A model generated the notes under the pieces. The model had not been told where the DNA came from and searched no databases. It saw only the letters and a program-made list of their open reading frames with translations. This document shows, in pieces, positions 61,701 through 64,000 of a stretch of 64,000 nucleotides of DNA. The first letter of the stretch is position 1. Every line of letters starts with the position of its first letter. Source of the DNA: Eublepharis macularius (taxonomy: Eukaryota; Chordata; Lepidosauria; Squamata; Eublepharidae); NCBI RefSeq assembly GCF_028583425.1, contig NC_072799.1, forward strand, positions 89,328,217 through 89,392,216, given 5' to 3'. Made by a program: the position numbers and the translations under genes.

Positions 61701-62380
61701 ATTTTATCCATCAGTGTTGCCTAAGCTGTTAGACTAAATCTTTCAGGAACTGAATTGACTGGAAAGCATAATTAATGCCCAGTAACAAAAGCATTAAGTT
61801 TTTCAACAGTTCCTGATTATTTTCTTCTTTGATCCAAAGTAAATAAAATAAACTTGTACATTTTGACAAGCATTGTTTTACAGTATGTTTTGTACCAACA
61901 ATAACGGACTGTAAATTAACTTGGGCTATCTACCCTGCCTGGAGGTCTTTTAAAAAAAGTTATTTCTGCTACTCCCAGATTTGTAACAGACCCCCTCATA
62001 TCAGTCAGACATTAAAATCATTTCAGGCTTCCATATTTTTAGTACTGAATTCAAAATCAGGAGCTCTATGAAGCTTACAGTCTATGTTACGCACACCAGC
62101 GTTCTCATATTAGGTCCCTGTGGTTCCATAATGGTAAGCCTGGAAGTCCATACGTCCTTTGTAAGGTCAAGAGGGCAAGATCCTCTCACGCCTATCCAGA
62201 TAAGGTGAAAAATGGAGACCTCTTCAGTTTGCTAGAAATCTGGGACCCAACCCCCTGGTCCTTGGAGCTGTAATTAGCCAAGTGACACCAAGAAGGTACA
62301 ATTATAATAAAGTCAGAGTTACCTCAAATATAAAATGTAACTGGATTTCATTCTATTTTCCTATACAAAGTATTTCACCA
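58710..62380. other. DCUN1D4 first intron (inferred), few features
   Basis: AT-rich. The mammalian first exon is tiny and was not found here. Apart from an inverted-repeat element at 60.18-60.51 kb nothing is recognised. Confidence 0.5.
60182..60514. mobile_element. non-autonomous DNA transposon with terminal inverted repeats
   Basis: The left end GGCTGCCAGTCCCCTGG is mirrored by CCAAGGGACCTGGCAGCCCT at the right. The inner arms GAAGGAAGCGAAGGC and GCCTTCGCTTCCTTTG also pair. It is GC-rich inside AT-rich DNA. The three overlapping frames of 76-102 codons are artefacts. Confidence 0.6.
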
Positions 62381-62389
62381 CAGAAACAC

Positions 62390-63150
62390 CACTCTGTACC
62401 CATAAATAACAAATAGCCAAAGATGGGTTTCAAACCATGGACATGATCTACAATGGAGATTTCTGGAATTGCAATACCCACTGGATGTAGTAAGAAAACA
62501 GATTAATAAAGCCAAAATGATATTGAGGGATGACCTGCTACAAGATAAGCCCAAACAAAACAACAACAGAACACCACTGGAAGTCACATGCAGTTCCCAG
62601 CTCAAACCAGTTTAATGCATCGCTGATGACCTTCAGCCCATGCTGGGCAATGATACTGCTCTCTCACTGGCATTGTGAGGGGAACCTTTTCTTGCCCAGA
62701 GAGAGCCCCTCCCCAACCTTAACTCCTCATTCAAAACAATGCCAGTCCCTCATGGACACAAACTCTGGGACCAAGGCCTGCAATAAACTCTGTCTGCGCA
62801 TTCACTCCAACGACACAATTACGGGACCTAACAACAAAATTATACCATCTCGGGCTCATTCATTTGTTCATCTTCCAAGGTTATATATGCCATCAAGTGT
62901 CAGCATGCTCTTAAACTCTCTCTATATTGGACAAACAGGTCATTCCCTTTGCAAATGAGCAAATGGACATAAATGATATAAAAATCACAACATTCAAAAA
63001 CCTATTTTCCAGGACATTCTATTGCTGACTTAAGAGTAGCAGTTCTCAAGCAGAGAATCTTCAAAGGAAAATTACAACTCGAGATTGCTGAAATTGATTT
63101 TACTTGGAAATTTAGAACCAGGGTAGATTTAAATCACGCCAGTAAGACTT
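62390..63150 (+). mobile_element. Penelope-like element remnant, GIY-YIG region
   Basis: Broken + strand frames read DDLQPMLGNDTALS, TGPNNKIIPSRAHSFVH, IYAIKCQ...LYIGQTGHSLCK...NGHK and VLKQRIFKGKLQ...EIAEIDF. This order matches the end of reptile Penelope-like ORFs, where YAIxC and YIGQTG belong to the GIY-YIG endonuclease. Several stops and shifts show it is dead. Confidence 0.7.
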
Positions 63151-64000
63151 GATTTAAATCATGGTTTTACATGTTCATAAAGGCTCATGTTTGCTGGTTG
63201 TTAAACCTTAGTATTTACAAGCCAGGAAGAGGCTTCATTTTTAGAACAGTAACTTCTCAGATTAGTTTTATAGTTATATCAAAAAACTAATGATTGTTTT
63301 ACCATTATGAAACCATTGCAAGATGAACCATCTCCAGTTTAATAGGTTAATCAATCATAGGACAACTTTGTTTTACTTTATTGGAAGGAGAAAAATGATC
63401 ATAAACAATAACAATAACCATTTAAATTATTTTATTTAACTAAAACAGTAACATTATATAGCATATGTATTCTTATATTTGCCTAAACATCCATGTTTGT
63501 TAACTAAATAACACAATATCTTCACAAAAAGACTGATTACATCTCAGGCTATACTCAACGATCTCAAGACTCCAGGAACATTCTGCTCAAAAAGTTTCAC
63601 TTTCATTTGGACTGGCTGCCGTTCCCTCCTCACATTTAGCTCTTAACATCTCCTCCTTATTCCAGATCTTTTACAGCCCAAACAATCTTCTATTAATTGA
63701 ACTTCTTGAAACTTAGCACTTAAGAGGTACGGGGTTGATTCCATCTACATAGATTTGCAGAGGAACAATAGGATTGAATTCTCTTTCTCAACTCTATATA
63801 TTTTAAAACATTTTTACTGTTCAGAAGAGGCATGTTATCTCTGCAGACACAAATTCACAATTTTTAGATCTGCAAAACCAAGCATCTGTGATGGTATCTT
63901 CTAGATAGAAAAATTACCCAAAATAATCTTACAGAAACCTTTGGGAGAGCATAGCATTGGGGCCCTAATGAATGAATTAATGGAATCAAATTACAATTTT
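63151..64000. other. AT-rich, nothing recognised
   Basis: No frame, repeat or exon is supported. The expected CpG-rich DCUN1D4 promoter is not present, so the gene's 5' end lies beyond the window. Confidence 0.5.

Overview
The window is a piece of a vertebrate nuclear genome, almost certainly from a squamate reptile (lizard or snake). The evidence is intron-split host genes plus a squamate-type repeat set: several Sauria-type tRNA SINEs, 5S-rRNA-derived SINEs, BovB (RTE) LINE pieces, a CR1 tail, DIRS tyrosine-recombinase retrotransposons and Penelope-like elements. The genus cannot be told from the sequence alone.

Two host genes are supported exon by exon. SGCB (beta-sarcoglycan) lies on the + strand. 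It has a CpG-rich promoter and first exon near 9.0-9.5 kb and six coding exons from 9183 to 22033, with an open 322-codon frame across good splice sites. DCUN1D4 (a DCN1-like cullin-neddylation factor) lies on the - strand. Ten coding exons run from 58709 down to the stop codon at 34957 and give 284 residues. The short first coding exon is not recognised and probably lies beyond the right edge. The two genes are convergent. The known mammalian gene order has LRRC66 between them, but no LRRC66-like reading frame was recognised here.

Layout: 1-8.97 kb is intergenic and full of repeats (hAT-like ends, an inverted-repeat element, a 52-bp minisatellite, three BovB pieces and a clean hAT MITE with 8-bp target duplications). 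8.97-22.03 kb is SGCB; its last intron holds an old APE-type LINE on the - strand, with a second LINE piece lying inside it in the opposite direction. 22.03-34.95 kb holds the SGCB 3' UTR, a decayed YR-retroelement remnant, SINEs and the DCUN1D4 3' UTR. 34.95-58.71 kb is DCUN1D4. 58.71-64 kb is most likely its first intron and ends with a decayed Penelope-like GIY-YIG piece.

The most striking structure is inside the DCUN1D4 intron between exons at 39.6 and 52.5 kb. A DIRS-type retrotransposon on the - strand (about 40113-51584) has a second, different DIRS-type element on the + strand (about 44941-50703) inserted into its gag region. Both keep inverted terminal repeats and the internal complementary region that defines the family. 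The same gene also holds an 813-bp palindromic Penelope-like insertion with a hammerhead-ribozyme-like fold in each arm, a second hammerhead-like motif in an unrelated repeat at 35.9 kb, and a solo LTR with a perfect 5-bp target duplication.
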